A stretch of DNA of 37,846 nt from Neisseria shayeganii 871. Its GTDB lineage: Bacteria > Pseudomonadota > Gammaproteobacteria > Burkholderiales > Neisseriaceae. Position 1 is the stretch's first letter. Every line of letters starts with the position of its first letter. The notes under the pieces were generated by a model. It was not told the origin of the DNA and made no database searches. It saw nothing but the letters and a program-made list of their open reading frames with translations. A program made the position numbers and the translations under genes. Of the stretch, positions 23,773 through 31,286 are shown one piece after another. The stretch covers positions 2,088,356 through 2,126,201 of the forward strand of contig NZ_JH164926.1 in the NCBI RefSeq assembly GCF_000226875.1, in the 5' to 3' direction.

Positions 23773-26139
23773 ATGTCCCAAACCAAATTCCGCATCCGCA
23801 AAGTCGCCGTTTTGGGCGCTGGGGTGATGGGGGCGCAGATTGCCGCCCATCTGGCCAACGCCAAAGTGCCCACCGTGCTGTTTGACCTGCCGGCCAAAGA
23901 AGGCCCGAAAAACGGCATCGTACAAAAAGCGCTCGACGCCCTGAAAAAACAAAAACCCGCCCCCCTGGCCCACAAAGCCGCCCTGGGCTACATCACCGCC
24001 GCCAACTACGACGACGACTTGGCGCAACTGGCCGACTGCGATCTGGTGATCGAAGCCGTGGCCGAGCGTTTGGACATCAAAGAATCGCTCTACGGCAAAG
24101 TGGCGCCGCATCTGGGCCAAGACACCATTTTCGCCACCAACACTTCCGGCCTCTCCATCGAAACCCTGGCCGCCAAATTCCCCGCCGAGTTGAAACACCG
24201 CTTCTGCGGCGTGCATTTCTTCAACCCGCCGCGCTATATGCACCTGGTGGAACTGATCCCCACCGCCGACACCGAACCGCGCTACCTCGACAACCTCGAG
24301 CGCTTCCTGGTGAGCACATTGGGCAAAGGCGTGGTGCGCGCCAAAGACACCCCCAACTTCGTCGGCAACCGCATCGGCGTGTTCTCCATGCTGGCCACCA
24401 TCTACAACGCCGAGAAATTCGGCCTGCGCTTTGACGTGGTGGACGACCTCACCGGCAAACGCCTGGGCCGCCCCGGCTCCGCCACCTTCCGCACCGCCGA
24501 CGTCGTGGGCCTCGACACCTTCGCCCACGTGGCCAAAACCATGGAAACCCAGCTGCCCGACGACGCCTGGCACGCCCATTTCAGCCTGCCGCAATGGCTG
24601 CACACCCTGATTGAAAACGGCGCCCTCGGCGCCAAAACCAAGGCCGGCATCTTCAAAAAAGAAGGCAAACGCATCATGATGTTCGACCCGGCCGCGGGCG
24701 ACTATGTGCCGAGCAACCAAAAAGCCGACCCCGCCGTAACCGAAATTCTGAAAGAAGCCGACTGGGGCAAAAAACTGGCCGCCCTGCGCGCCAGCGAGCA
24801 CCCGCAAGCCCAATTCCTGTGGGCCATCTTCCGCGACTGCTTCCACTACATCGCCGTACAGGCCGACAGCATCGCCAACACCGCCCGCGACATTGACTTC
24901 GCCATCCGCTGGGGCTTCGGCTGGGACTTGGGCCCGCTGGAAACTTGGCAGGCCGCCGGCGTACAGCAGGTGGCCGCCTGGATCGAAGAAGACATCGCCG
25001 AGGGCAAAACCATGAGCAAGGCCCCGCTGCCCGCTTGGCTCAAAGGCGTGGACACCTTCCACAACGACGAAGGCAGCCTGCATTTCGCCAGCGGCCGCTA
25101 CGAACCGCGCTCCACACTGGATGTCTATCAGCGCCAATACGTGCCCGCCAAACTGTTGGGCGAGAGCGACAAAGTATTGGGCGAAACCGTGTTTGAAACC
25201 GATGTCATCCGCGCCTTCACCCTCGACAACCGCGTGCTGGTGGTGGAAAACCGCAACAAAATGCGCGCCATCAGCAAAGACGTGCTCGACGGCCTCAACC
25301 GCGCGCTCGACATCGCCGAAGAGCGCTTCGACGCCTTGGTGCTGTGGGCGCCCGACGCCCCCTTCTCGGTGGGCGCCGACCTCAAATCGATGATGCCCGA
25401 ATTCGCCACCGGCAACTTCGCCGCCATCGAGAAAATCGTCAAGCTGTTCCAAGACACCGCCATGCGCCTGCGTTACAGCCAAATCCCCACCGTGGCCGCA
25501 GTGCAGGGCTTCGCCTTCGGCGGCGGCTGCGAATTTGTGATGCACAGCAATAAAGTGGTGGCCGCGCTCGAAAGCTACATCGGCCTGGTGGAAGTGGGCG
25601 TGGGCCTGATTCCGGCCGGCGGCGGCACCAAAGATTTCGCCCTGCGCGCCGCCCGCGCCAGCCAAGGCGACCTCTTGGCCGCGCTGAAAGAGCGCTACAT
25701 GAATCTGGCCATGGCCAAAGTGGCCACCAGCGCGCTGGAAGCCAAAGAAACCGGCCACCTCAGCGAAGACGCCGTTGTCGTGTTCAACGCCTACGAATTG
25801 CTGTACGTGGCGCTCAACGAAGCCCGCGCCATGGCCGACGCCGGCTTCCGCCCCGAAGTGCCGCAAACCTTCAAAGTGGCCGGCCGCCCCGGCGCCGCCT
25901 CCATCAAAGGCCAGCTTGTCAACATGAAAGAGGGCGGCTTCATCAGCGAATACGACTTCTTCCTCGGCAGTCAAATCGCCTGGGTGATGACCGGCGGCGA
26001 CGTGGACGAAGGCACGCTGGTGGACGAACAATGGATTCTGGATCTGGAGCGCAAAGTGTTCGTCGAACTGCTGCAACAGGAAAAAACCCTGGAGCGCATC
26101 GAAAACATGCTCTCCACCGGCAAACCGCTGCGCAACTAA
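23773..26139 (+). CDS. 3-hydroxyacyl-CoA dehydrogenase/enoyl-CoA hydratase, FadN type
   Basis: This 788-residue bifunctional beta-oxidation enzyme carries the dehydrogenase first (VAVLGAGVMGAQIAAHLANA at about 10-29, then VIEAVAERLDIK, FATNTSGLSIE and GVHFFNPPRYMHLVELIP) and the hydratase/isomerase-type domain in the C-terminal half (GFAFGGGCEFVMHSNKVVAA, LVEVGVGLIPAGGGTKD). This order is reversed relative to E. coli FadB and is that of Bacillus FadN, which has nearly the same length. It hydrates enoyl-CoA and oxidises the hydroxyacyl-CoA with NAD. AGGAGA precedes the ATG. The matching thiolase lies 2.3 kb downstream. Confidence 0.93.
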   Translation: MSQTKFRIRKVAVLGAGVMGAQIAAHLANAKVPTVLFDLPAKEGPKNGIVQKALDALKKQKPAPLAHKAALGYITAANYDDDLAQLADCDLVIEAVAERLDIKESLYGKVAPHLGQDTIFATNTSGLSIETLAAKFPAELKHRFCGVHFFNPPRYMHLVELIPTADTEPRYLDNLERFLVSTLGKGVVRAKDTPNFVGNRIGVFSMLATIYNAEKFGLRFDVVDDLTGKRLGRPGSATFRTADVVGLDTFAHVAKTMETQLPDDAWHAHFSLPQWLHTLIENGALGAKTKAGIFKKEGKRIMMFDPAAGDYVPSNQKADPAVTEILKEADWGKKLAALRASEHPQAQFLWAIFRDCFHYIAVQADSIANTARDIDFAIRWGFGWDLGPLETWQAAGVQQVAAWIEEDIAEGKTMSKAPLPAWLKGVDTFHNDEGSLHFASGRYEPRSTLDVYQRQYVPAKLLGESDKVLGETVFETDVIRAFTLDNRVLVVENRNKMRAISKDVLDGLNRALDIAEERFDALVLWAPDAPFSVGADLKSMMPEFATGNFAAIEKIVKLFQDTAMRLRYSQIPTVAAVQGFAFGGGCEFVMHSNKVVAALESYIGLVEVGVGLIPAGGGTKDFALRAARASQGDLLAALKERYMNLAMAKVATSALEAKETGHLSEDAVVVFNAYELLYVALNEARAMADAGFRPEVPQTFKVAGRPGAASIKGQLVNMKEGGFISEYDFFLGSQIAWVMTGGDVDEGTLVDEQWILDLERKVFVELLQQEKTLERIENMLSTGKPLRN

Positions 26140-26143
26140 GCAC

Positions 26144-26178
26144 ATCAGGCTACCTGAAAGCCTTTCAGGTAGCCTGAT
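26144..26178 (+). terminator. DUS inverted pair behind the fadN-type gene
   Basis: ATCAGGCTACCTGAAAG and CTTTCAGGTAGCCTGAT form a 17-bp stem with one loop base, 4 bases after the stop codon. So tight a loop would give a cruciform or a slightly opened hairpin. No T-run follows. Confidence 0.7.
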
Positions 26179-26204
26179 GCCCCCCGTGAAGCAAGGAGAG
26201 GCCC

Positions 26205-26684
26205 ATGAGCCGAACCCATCATTACCGCACCACCGTCACTTGGACCGGCAACCGCGGCCAAGGTACCACTACTTATACCGCCTACGACCGCGATTTCACG
26301 GCTGCCGCAGCCGGCAAGCCGGATATCGCCGGCTCGGCCGATCCCGCTTTCCGCGGCGATGCCGGGCGCTGGAACCCGGAAGATATGCTCTTGGCCTCCG
26401 CTTCCGCCTGTCACAAACTGTGGTATTTGCATCTGTGCGCGGTCAACGGCATCGTGGTGCAGGCGTACACCGACCACGCTGAAGCGGAAATGGACGAAGG
26501 CGACGCCGGGCAGCCGGGGCGATTTGTCTCCGCCACCCTGCGCCCGCAAGTGACCATTGCCGCCGGCAGCAATGCCGACTTGGCGCTGGCCCTGCACGAA
26601 CAAGCGCATCACGCCTGTTTTATTGCCAATTCACTGAATTTTCCCGTGCACTGTGCCGCAGAAATTCAGGTAGCCGCCGCCTGA
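26205..26684 (+). CDS. OsmC family peroxide-detoxifying protein
   Basis: This 159-residue protein belongs to the OsmC/Ohr family, small dimeric thiol peroxidases that reduce organic and lipid hydroperoxides. Both redox cysteines are visible: one in LLASASACHKLWYLHLCA and one in QAHHACFIANSLNFPV. The central helix Asp-Met-Leu-Leu-Ala segment (EDMLLASASACH) is diagnostic. Length is typical. It could protect against fatty-acid hydroperoxides made near the beta-oxidation enzymes, but this is inferred from location. AAGGAGAGG precedes the ATG. The final codons overlap a near-DUS. Confidence 0.9.
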   Translation: MSRTHHYRTTVTWTGNRGQGTTTYTAYDRDFTAAAAGKPDIAGSADPAFRGDAGRWNPEDMLLASASACHKLWYLHLCAVNGIVVQAYTDHAEAEMDEGDAGQPGRFVSATLRPQVTIAAGSNADLALALHEQAHHACFIANSLNFPVHCAAEIQVAAA

Positions 26685-26715
26685 TCCTGCCCTGCCAACG
26701 TTTGGGAGCCGCATC

Positions 26716-27027
26716 ATGATAAAACTTCACATCCCGCTGCTGGCTGCGAGCCTCAGCCTGCTGCTGACTGCTTGCGCCACACCCGAAAGCCGTTTGGCCG
26801 ACGCCCGCAATGTGTTTGACAGCGAGCGTTTTATCAGCCGTTGCAGCGCCCGCCTGGCGGGCAGCGGCACCCCGGCCCAAGTGCGCCAGGTCTGCCGCTG
26901 CGTCCGCAGCCATGTGGTGCGCCATTACCGCACGCCCGAGCGGCTGGCGCAAAGCAGCCGCAGCGAATTCGACCGCGTGGGCGCCGAAGCTGCCCGCCGC
27001 TGTGCCGACCAAGTGCGGCGGCGCTAG
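26716..27027 (+). CDS. Small Cys-rich lipoprotein
   Basis: This 103-residue protein has a lipoprotein signal with lipobox LTAC and Cys20 as the acylation site. The mature part has four further cysteines (SRCSARL, VCRCVRSH, RRCADQ) and many arginines, giving a strongly basic protein. GGGAG precedes the ATG. I do not recognise the family. It is followed by three more small genes on the same strand with short gaps, which may form one unit. Confidence 0.78.
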   Translation: MIKLHIPLLAASLSLLLTACATPESRLADARNVFDSERFISRCSARLAGSGTPAQVRQVCRCVRSHVVRHYRTPERLAQSSRSEFDRVGAEAARRCADQVRRR

Positions 27028-27071
27028 GGCTGCCTGAAACATCCATTCGAACACAAGGAAAGAGCAACACC

Positions 27072-27482
27072 ATGCGGCACTATCTTTGTTTGTTACCCTT
27101 ATTGGCCGCCACGCCGGCGCTGGCCGATACCGCCCTGCGCTGCGACGCCGTCGAACAGGTCGGTGAAGCAGGCAGCGGCCTGTCGCAACAGCTATGCCGC
27201 TACGCCGGCAGCTCGCTGCAAGCGGCTTACCGCGCTTATTTGCAACACGAGCGCACGGCATCGGAACGCATGTCGCAAGCCGACCAATTCCCGGCCAGCC
27301 TGCCGGCACGCAATGCGCACCACCAAGTGAGCGCGCATGTGGCTTACCGCGTCGAGTGGCCGAACCGCCGCCAAGTGCGTGTGGTGCTGACCGACCATGG
27401 CGATTTGCCCGCCAACACCGTGCTGGAACTGCGCCGCCGCGGCAAGACGGTGGAAATTACCCGTACCTATGAAGCGCCCTAA
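27072..27482 (+). CDS. Exported hypothetical protein
   Basis: This 136-residue protein starts with a signal peptide (MRHYLCLLPLLAATPALA, cleavage before DTALRC). The mature part has two cysteines (about 23 and 41) in its N-terminal helix-rich half. Its C-terminal half looks like beta strands (HVAYRVEWPNRRQVRVVLTDHGDLPANTVLELRRRGKTVEI). I do not recognise a family. ATG 27072, preceded by AAGGAAAG, is chosen over a longer frame open from 26841 because it begins the signal peptide. Its last 14 bases overlap a possible micro-gene. Confidence 0.72.
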   Translation: MRHYLCLLPLLAATPALADTALRCDAVEQVGEAGSGLSQQLCRYAGSSLQAAYRAYLQHERTASERMSQADQFPASLPARNAHHQVSAHVAYRVEWPNRRQVRVVLTDHGDLPANTVLELRRRGKTVEITRTYEAP

Positions 27483-27579
27483 GCAGCTGCTGGGTTTGGA
27501 CGAGGCCGAAAACCAGGATTTTTGCCGCTATTTGCAGCAAACGGTATTGGGACAGGCACACTGGGAGCAAGGTGCATGA
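27469..27579 (+). CDS. Possible 36-aa micro-gene bridging two exported-protein genes
   Basis: An ATG at 27469 opens 36 codons ending in TGA at 27577-27579. It overlaps the upstream gene by 14 bases and the next start by ATGA (27576-27579). The product starts MKRPKQLLGLDEAENQDFC and looks like a small amphipathic helical protein. Third positions are mostly G or C, as in real genes here. It lacks a well-placed ribosome site (GGTGGAAAT is about 13 bases upstream), so it might be read only by translational coupling. Otherwise 27483-27575 is empty. Confidence 0.4.
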   Translation: MKRPKQLLGLDEAENQDFCRYLQQTVLGQAHWEQGA

Positions 27580-27977
27580 ACAGAAAGCTGAAAACTTGGC
27601 AGGGCGGATGGGCTGCACTGTTGCTCAACGTGCCGCTGCTGGCGCAAGCCTGCGTCTTGCCGGCGCCGCATGACTGGTTTTTCAGTCACCTCGACCGCGA
27701 CCGCAACGGCATTACCCTGCACGAATGGCAGCATCATGGCTTAAAGGCCGGCGCGGATTACACCCGCGACTGGCGCGCCGCCGCAATCGATGCGCACGCC
27801 TCCATCGTCCGCTATGCCGATACCTTGTTTGTGCTGAATTTCCAGCCCGGCAGCCGCAGCGATTTCCGACGCTTGGACCGCAACCGCAACGGTCGGCTGG
27901 AGCGCGACGAACAGGATTGGTTTGCCCTGATCCGCTACGGCTTGAACGGCCCGTGCCAGAAGGGGCAGCAGCCGTAG
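27576..27977 (+). CDS. Exported protein with EF-hand-like calcium-binding motifs
   Basis: This 133-residue protein begins with a signal-like hydrophobic stretch (about 9-25, GWAALLLNVPLLAQAC). Two EF-hand-type loops follow. LDRNRNGRLERDE (near 103-115) fits the DxDxDGxIxxxE pattern well. HLDRDRNGITLHEW (near 38-51) has the acidic start but the Glu is one place early. A pair of cysteines lies at the ends of the mature part (ACVLPAP and GPCQKG). It is probably a periplasmic or secreted Ca-binding protein. GAGCAAGG lies before the ATG. The ACVL could also be read as a lipobox-like site, but the surrounding residues are poor. Confidence 0.68.
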   Translation: MNRKLKTWQGGWAALLLNVPLLAQACVLPAPHDWFFSHLDRDRNGITLHEWQHHGLKAGADYTRDWRAAAIDAHASIVRYADTLFVLNFQPGSRSDFRRLDRNRNGRLERDEQDWFALIRYGLNGPCQKGQQP

Positions 27978-27978
27978 G

Positions 27979-28042
27979 TCGGATACCGGTATCCGATACC
28001 GCACCGCCCAAAGGCATACCCCGCCGGATTCGACAATCCGGC
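27979..28042. repeat. Two palindromic units resembling a REP-type element
   Basis: TCGGATACCGGTATCCGA (27979-27996) is a perfect 18-base palindrome. GCCGGATT (28023-28030) and AATCCGGC (28035-28042) form a hairpin with a 4-base loop. Two different GC-rich hairpins so close in an intergenic gap look like a REP-like element. No transposase is nearby. Confidence 0.5.
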
Positions 28043-28071
28043 CCACCCACGTCAAGCAAACGGAGAAACTG

Positions 28072-28419
28072 ATGCAAAAATTAGTGGAAATCCGCAGCTA
28101 TCGTTTACAACCCGGCAGCGGCGCGGAGTTTGAGCGGGTGGTGCGCGAAGAAAGCGCTCCCTTGCACGCCGCCTTCGGCATCGACGTCATCGCTTTCGGC
28201 CTATCCGAACACGATGCCGACGCTTTTTACCTCATCCGCGCGTTTGACGATTTGGCACACCTGCACAGCGCCCAACAAGCGTTTTACGCCTCCCCCGCAT
28301 GGCGCGAAGGCCCCCGTGAAGCGATTGTGTCGCGCATTCTGTCCGACGCCGATGCAGTGATGTGGCTGGACGAAACAGCGGTGGAAGCCCTGCGCCGGCC
28401 CTGTCTCCCGGCCGCCTGA
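28072..28419 (+). CDS. NIPSNAP family protein
   Basis: This 115-residue protein has the NIPSNAP pattern: LVEIRSYRLQPGSGAEFERVVREESAPLHAAFG at the start, and a second half with DAFYLIRAFDDLAHLHSAQQAFYASPAWREGPREAI. These small ferredoxin-fold proteins have no well-defined bacterial role; many sit near oxidoreductases. CGGAGAAA precedes the ATG. It lies directly upstream of the fadA thiolase gene with 53 bases between, including a degenerate DUS (AGGCTACCTTAA). Confidence 0.87.
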   Translation: MQKLVEIRSYRLQPGSGAEFERVVREESAPLHAAFGIDVIAFGLSEHDADAFYLIRAFDDLAHLHSAQQAFYASPAWREGPREAIVSRILSDADAVMWLDETAVEALRRPCLPAA

Positions 28420-28472
28420 TTCCGCTTCAGGCTACCTTAAAACCATTCCATCCGATTCCACAGGAGAACTTT

Positions 28473-29672
28473 ATGACCCAATTTCGAGACGCCTATATTG
28501 TTGCCGCCACCCGCACCCCGGTAGGCAAAGCCCCGCGCGGCATGCTGCGCACCACCCGCCCCGACGACATGCTGGCCCATGTGATCAAAAGCGTGATCGG
28601 CCAAGTGCCCGAATTCGACCTGCGCGAAATCAACGATGTCGTAGTCGGCTGCGCCTTCCCCGAAGCCGAGCAAGGTCTGAACATGGCGCGCATCGGCGTG
28701 CTGCTGGCCGGCCTGCCCCACACCGTTTCCGGCATCACCATCAACCGCTATTGCTCTTCCGGCATCAACGCCCTGCAAATCGCCGCCGACCGCGTGCGCA
28801 CCGGCGAGGCCGAGATCGCCATTGCCGCCGGCAGCGAGAGCATGTCGATGGTGCCGATGATGGGCAACAAAGTGTCGCTCAACCCCGCCGTGTTCGAGAA
28901 AGACGAAAACTACGCCATCGCCTACGGCATGGGCCTCACCGCCGAGAAAGTGGCCGAGCAATGGGGCGTGAGCCGCGAAGACCAAGACGCCTTCGCCGTG
29001 GAAAGCCACCGCCGTGCGCTGGCCGCCATTGAAGCCGGCAAATTCAAGGCCGAAATCAGCCCCATCGAAGCCGTGTACCGCACCGCCGATTTGGCCAGCC
29101 GCGAAGCCAAAGAAATCCGCAAGCTGTGCGACACCGACGAAGGCCCGCGCCCCGGCACCTCCATGGAAGGCCTGGCCAAACTGAAACCGGTGTTTGCCGC
29201 CAAAGGCAGCGTGACCGCCGGCAACTCCTCGCAAATGTCCGACGGCGCCGGCGCGCTCTTGGTGGTGAGCGAAGAGGTGCTCAAACGCTACAACCTCACC
29301 CCCATCGCCCGCTACGCCGGCTTTGCCGTGCGCGGCGTGCCGCCCGAAATCATGGGCATCGGCCCCAAAGAAGCGATTCCGGCGGTGCTGAAATCGGCCG
29401 GCAAAACCCTGGCCGACATCAAATGGATGGAGCTGAACGAAGCCTTCGCCGCCCAAGCGCTGGCGGTGTGCCGCGACCTGAATCTGGACATGGACGTGGT
29501 CAACCCCAACGGCGGCGCCATCGCCTTGGGCCACCCCTTGGGCGCCACCGGCGCCATTCGCGCTGCCACCGCCATCCACGGCATGCGCAACCGAGGCGAA
29601 ACCGGCTATGCCATGGTGACCATGTGTATCGGCACCGGCATGGGCGCTGCCGGCCTGATTGAAGTGCTGTAA
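28473..29672 (+). CDS. fadA: Acetyl-CoA C-acyltransferase (thiolase) FadA type
   Basis: This 399-residue thiolase has the acyl-binding Cys94 in INRYCSSGINALQIA, His354 in NPNGGAIALGHPLG, and Cys385 in MCIGTGMGAAG. NEAFAAQALAVCRDL completes the active site. It releases acetyl-CoA from 3-ketoacyl-CoA, the last step of beta-oxidation, and would pair with the fadN-type enzyme upstream. AGGAGAAC precedes ATG 28473, which is why the longer frame from 28362 (overlapping the NIPSNAP gene) is rejected. Degradative (FadA) rather than biosynthetic (AtoB) use is inferred from context. Confidence 0.93.
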   Translation: MTQFRDAYIVAATRTPVGKAPRGMLRTTRPDDMLAHVIKSVIGQVPEFDLREINDVVVGCAFPEAEQGLNMARIGVLLAGLPHTVSGITINRYCSSGINALQIAADRVRTGEAEIAIAAGSESMSMVPMMGNKVSLNPAVFEKDENYAIAYGMGLTAEKVAEQWGVSREDQDAFAVESHRRALAAIEAGKFKAEISPIEAVYRTADLASREAKEIRKLCDTDEGPRPGTSMEGLAKLKPVFAAKGSVTAGNSSQMSDGAGALLVVSEEVLKRYNLTPIARYAGFAVRGVPPEIMGIGPKEAIPAVLKSAGKTLADIKWMELNEAFAAQALAVCRDLNLDMDVVNPNGGAIALGHPLGATGAIRAATAIHGMRNRGETGYAMVTMCIGTGMGAAGLIEVL

Positions 29673-29691
29673 TCCTTTCTTCACGGCATCG

Positions 29692-29735
29692 GGCTACCTG
29701 AAAGCAGAAAACGGCTTTCAGGTAGCCTTTTATTT
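29692..29735 (+). terminator. Terminator of the beta-oxidation block
   Basis: GGCTACCTGAAAGC (29692-29705) and GCTTTCAGGTAGCC (29714-29727) form a 14-bp stem, followed by TTTTATTTT. Confidence 0.9.
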
Positions 29736-29839
29736 TGCCTGTCCGGTAGGCTAAATGCGCCAATGCCGGCGGAACCACCATTCTTGGCCGCCCGCCCGCA
29801 GTCACACCACAAAACCGCCGCGTCCAAGCCGAATCGGCC

Positions 29840-29845
29840 TATAAT
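29840..29845 (+). promoter_or_regulatory. -10 element before the yeiH-like gene
   Basis: A perfect TATAAT. A transcript from here would start near 29852, only 8 bases before the ATG at 29860 but 23 before that at 29875. Confidence 0.5.
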
Positions 29846-29874
29846 GCCGCCCCTTTGCCATGGCTTCTGCTGTT

Positions 29875-30909
29875 ATGTCCCGTTTGTCTGCTTTATTCCT
29901 GCAACTGCTGCCCTTGGCCGCCACCGCGGCCGTCTGCATGGCCGTGGCCGGCCTGCCCGCCTTGGCCGCCTACGGCATCAGCCCGCTCACCGTGGCGATT
30001 GTGGCGGGCATGGTGTTGGGCAACACGGTGTTCCCGCGCTTCGCCCCTCATCTGGCCGACGGCCTGGCTTTCAGCAAAACCCGTCTGCTGCGGCTGGGCA
30101 TTGTGTTGTACGGCCTGAAAATCACCCTGCCGCAACTGGCGGCCGCCGGCTGGCCGGCGCTGGCGGCGGACATCGGCATCGTGGCCGGCACCTTCCTGCT
30201 GGCGGTATGGCTGGGCAAACGCCTGCGCCTGCCGCCGCAAACCGCCGCCCTGATCGGCACCGGCAGCGCCATCTGCGGCGCGGCGGCGGTATTGGCCGCC
30301 CAGCCGGTGCTGAAAGCCGAAGAGCGCGACGTCGGCGTGGCGGTGGCCACCGTGGTGGTGTTCGGCACGCTGGCGATGTTTGTTTATCCCATGCTGGCCG
30401 CCTGGCTGGTGCCGCCTGAAGCCGCCGATGCGGTTTGGTTCGGCTGGGGCCTTTACACCGGCGCCAGCGTGCACGAAGTGGCGCAAGTGGCGGCTGCCGG
30501 CGCCGCCATCCACCCGCTCGCCGCCGATGTGGCGGTGATCACCAAAATGATCCGCGTCATGCTGCTCGCCCCTTTCCTACTGGCTCTGCCGTGGCTGATG
30601 CGCCGCCTGCACCCGCAAGATGGCGGCATCGGCAGCAGCCGGCTGACCATTCCGTGGTTCGCCCTCGGCTTTGTGGCCGTGGTGGTGCTCAACAGCCTGA
30701 TCAGCCTGCCCGAAAGCTGGCATCAGGCCCTGATCCGTTTCGACACCTTCCTGCTCACCACCGCCATGTTCGCCCTGGGCCTGACCACGCGCTGGCACAG
30801 CGTGCGCCAGGCCGGCATCCGCCCCCTGCTGCTGGCCGGCTGTTTGGCGGCGTGGCTACTGCTCGGCGGCGCGCTGCTTTCGTATGCCGCTTATTCCTTA
30901 CTCGGCTGA
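29875..30909 (+). CDS. YeiH family putative sulfate exporter
   Basis: This 344-residue inner-membrane protein has about ten hydrophobic segments. It belongs to the YeiH/UPF0324 family: LTVAIVAGMVLGNT, RLGIVLYGLKITLPQLAAAGW, LIGTGSAICGAAAVLA and GLYTGASVHEVAQVAAAG are its signatures. Members are annotated as putative sulfate exporters on limited evidence. ATG 29875 is chosen over the in-frame ATG 29860 (MASAV extra) because the TATAAT at 29840 would leave almost no leader for the upstream start. A MITE copy follows the gene by 24 bases with no evident terminator. Confidence 0.88.
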   Translation: MSRLSALFLQLLPLAATAAVCMAVAGLPALAAYGISPLTVAIVAGMVLGNTVFPRFAPHLADGLAFSKTRLLRLGIVLYGLKITLPQLAAAGWPALAADIGIVAGTFLLAVWLGKRLRLPPQTAALIGTGSAICGAAAVLAAQPVLKAEERDVGVAVATVVVFGTLAMFVYPMLAAWLVPPEAADAVWFGWGLYTGASVHEVAQVAAAGAAIHPLAADVAVITKMIRVMLLAPFLLALPWLMRRLHPQDGGIGSSRLTIPWFALGFVAVVVLNSLISLPESWHQALIRFDTFLLTTAMFALGLTTRWHSVRQAGIRPLLLAGCLAAWLLLGGALLSYAAYSLLG

Positions 30910-30933
30910 AGCACGGTTGTGATCCTGCAGGCT

Positions 30934-31093
30934 GAGACCTTTGCAAAACCCCCATCTGCGGCGCATTTCTGCGTTGTGCGTTTATGCCCTATGGGTACTG
31001 CTCGCTCACTTGCCTATCTATATGATATGTCTGCGTTCGCTGCGCTGCTACGCCTTGAACTGCATCCACATCTGGGGGTTTTGCAAAGGTCTC
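30934..31093 (-). mobile_element. MITE copy 6 (medium class), in a DUS
   Basis: 160 bp, reverse orientation, with the TACCCATAGGGCATAAACG block on its minus strand. AGGCT flanks it at 30929-30933 and 31094-31098, the right one opening an intact DUS. It is the main content of the 377-base gap between yeiH and bioB. Confidence 0.93.
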
Positions 31094-31134
31094 AGGCTAC
31101 CTGAAAAATCAAGACCGCGCTTTCAGGTAGCCTG
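31093..31134. repeat. DUS inverted pair next to MITE copy 6
   Basis: CAGGCTACCTGAAA (31093-31106) and TTTCAGGTAGCCTG (31121-31134) with a 14-base loop. A weak TACACT at 31151-31156 may be a -10 for bioB; the remaining sequence to 31286 is GC-rich without a clear site. Confidence 0.7.
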
Positions 31135-31286
31135 CCGCCCGATTTTTGGCTACACTCGCGCTTTTGCTGTTTTAGAGAAGAAGCTTCACGCCGGCTTGCC
31201 GGCACCCTAAAGGCCGCGCAGACATTGCGCCTGCGGCGGCCGGTCGGCGACATTGCGACGCCGCAAACCCAGAAAAGGAACCCGCC

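Noticed and set aside
23623..26145. 840-codon open frame antisense to the fadN-type gene (also 567 codons at 19391-21094 and 441 codons at 3460-4785 on the minus strand).
   Set aside because: These are mirror frames of high-GC genes with strong third-position bias. Their products are low-complexity Gly/Ala/His/Val-rich and match no family, while the plus-strand frames have clear motifs.
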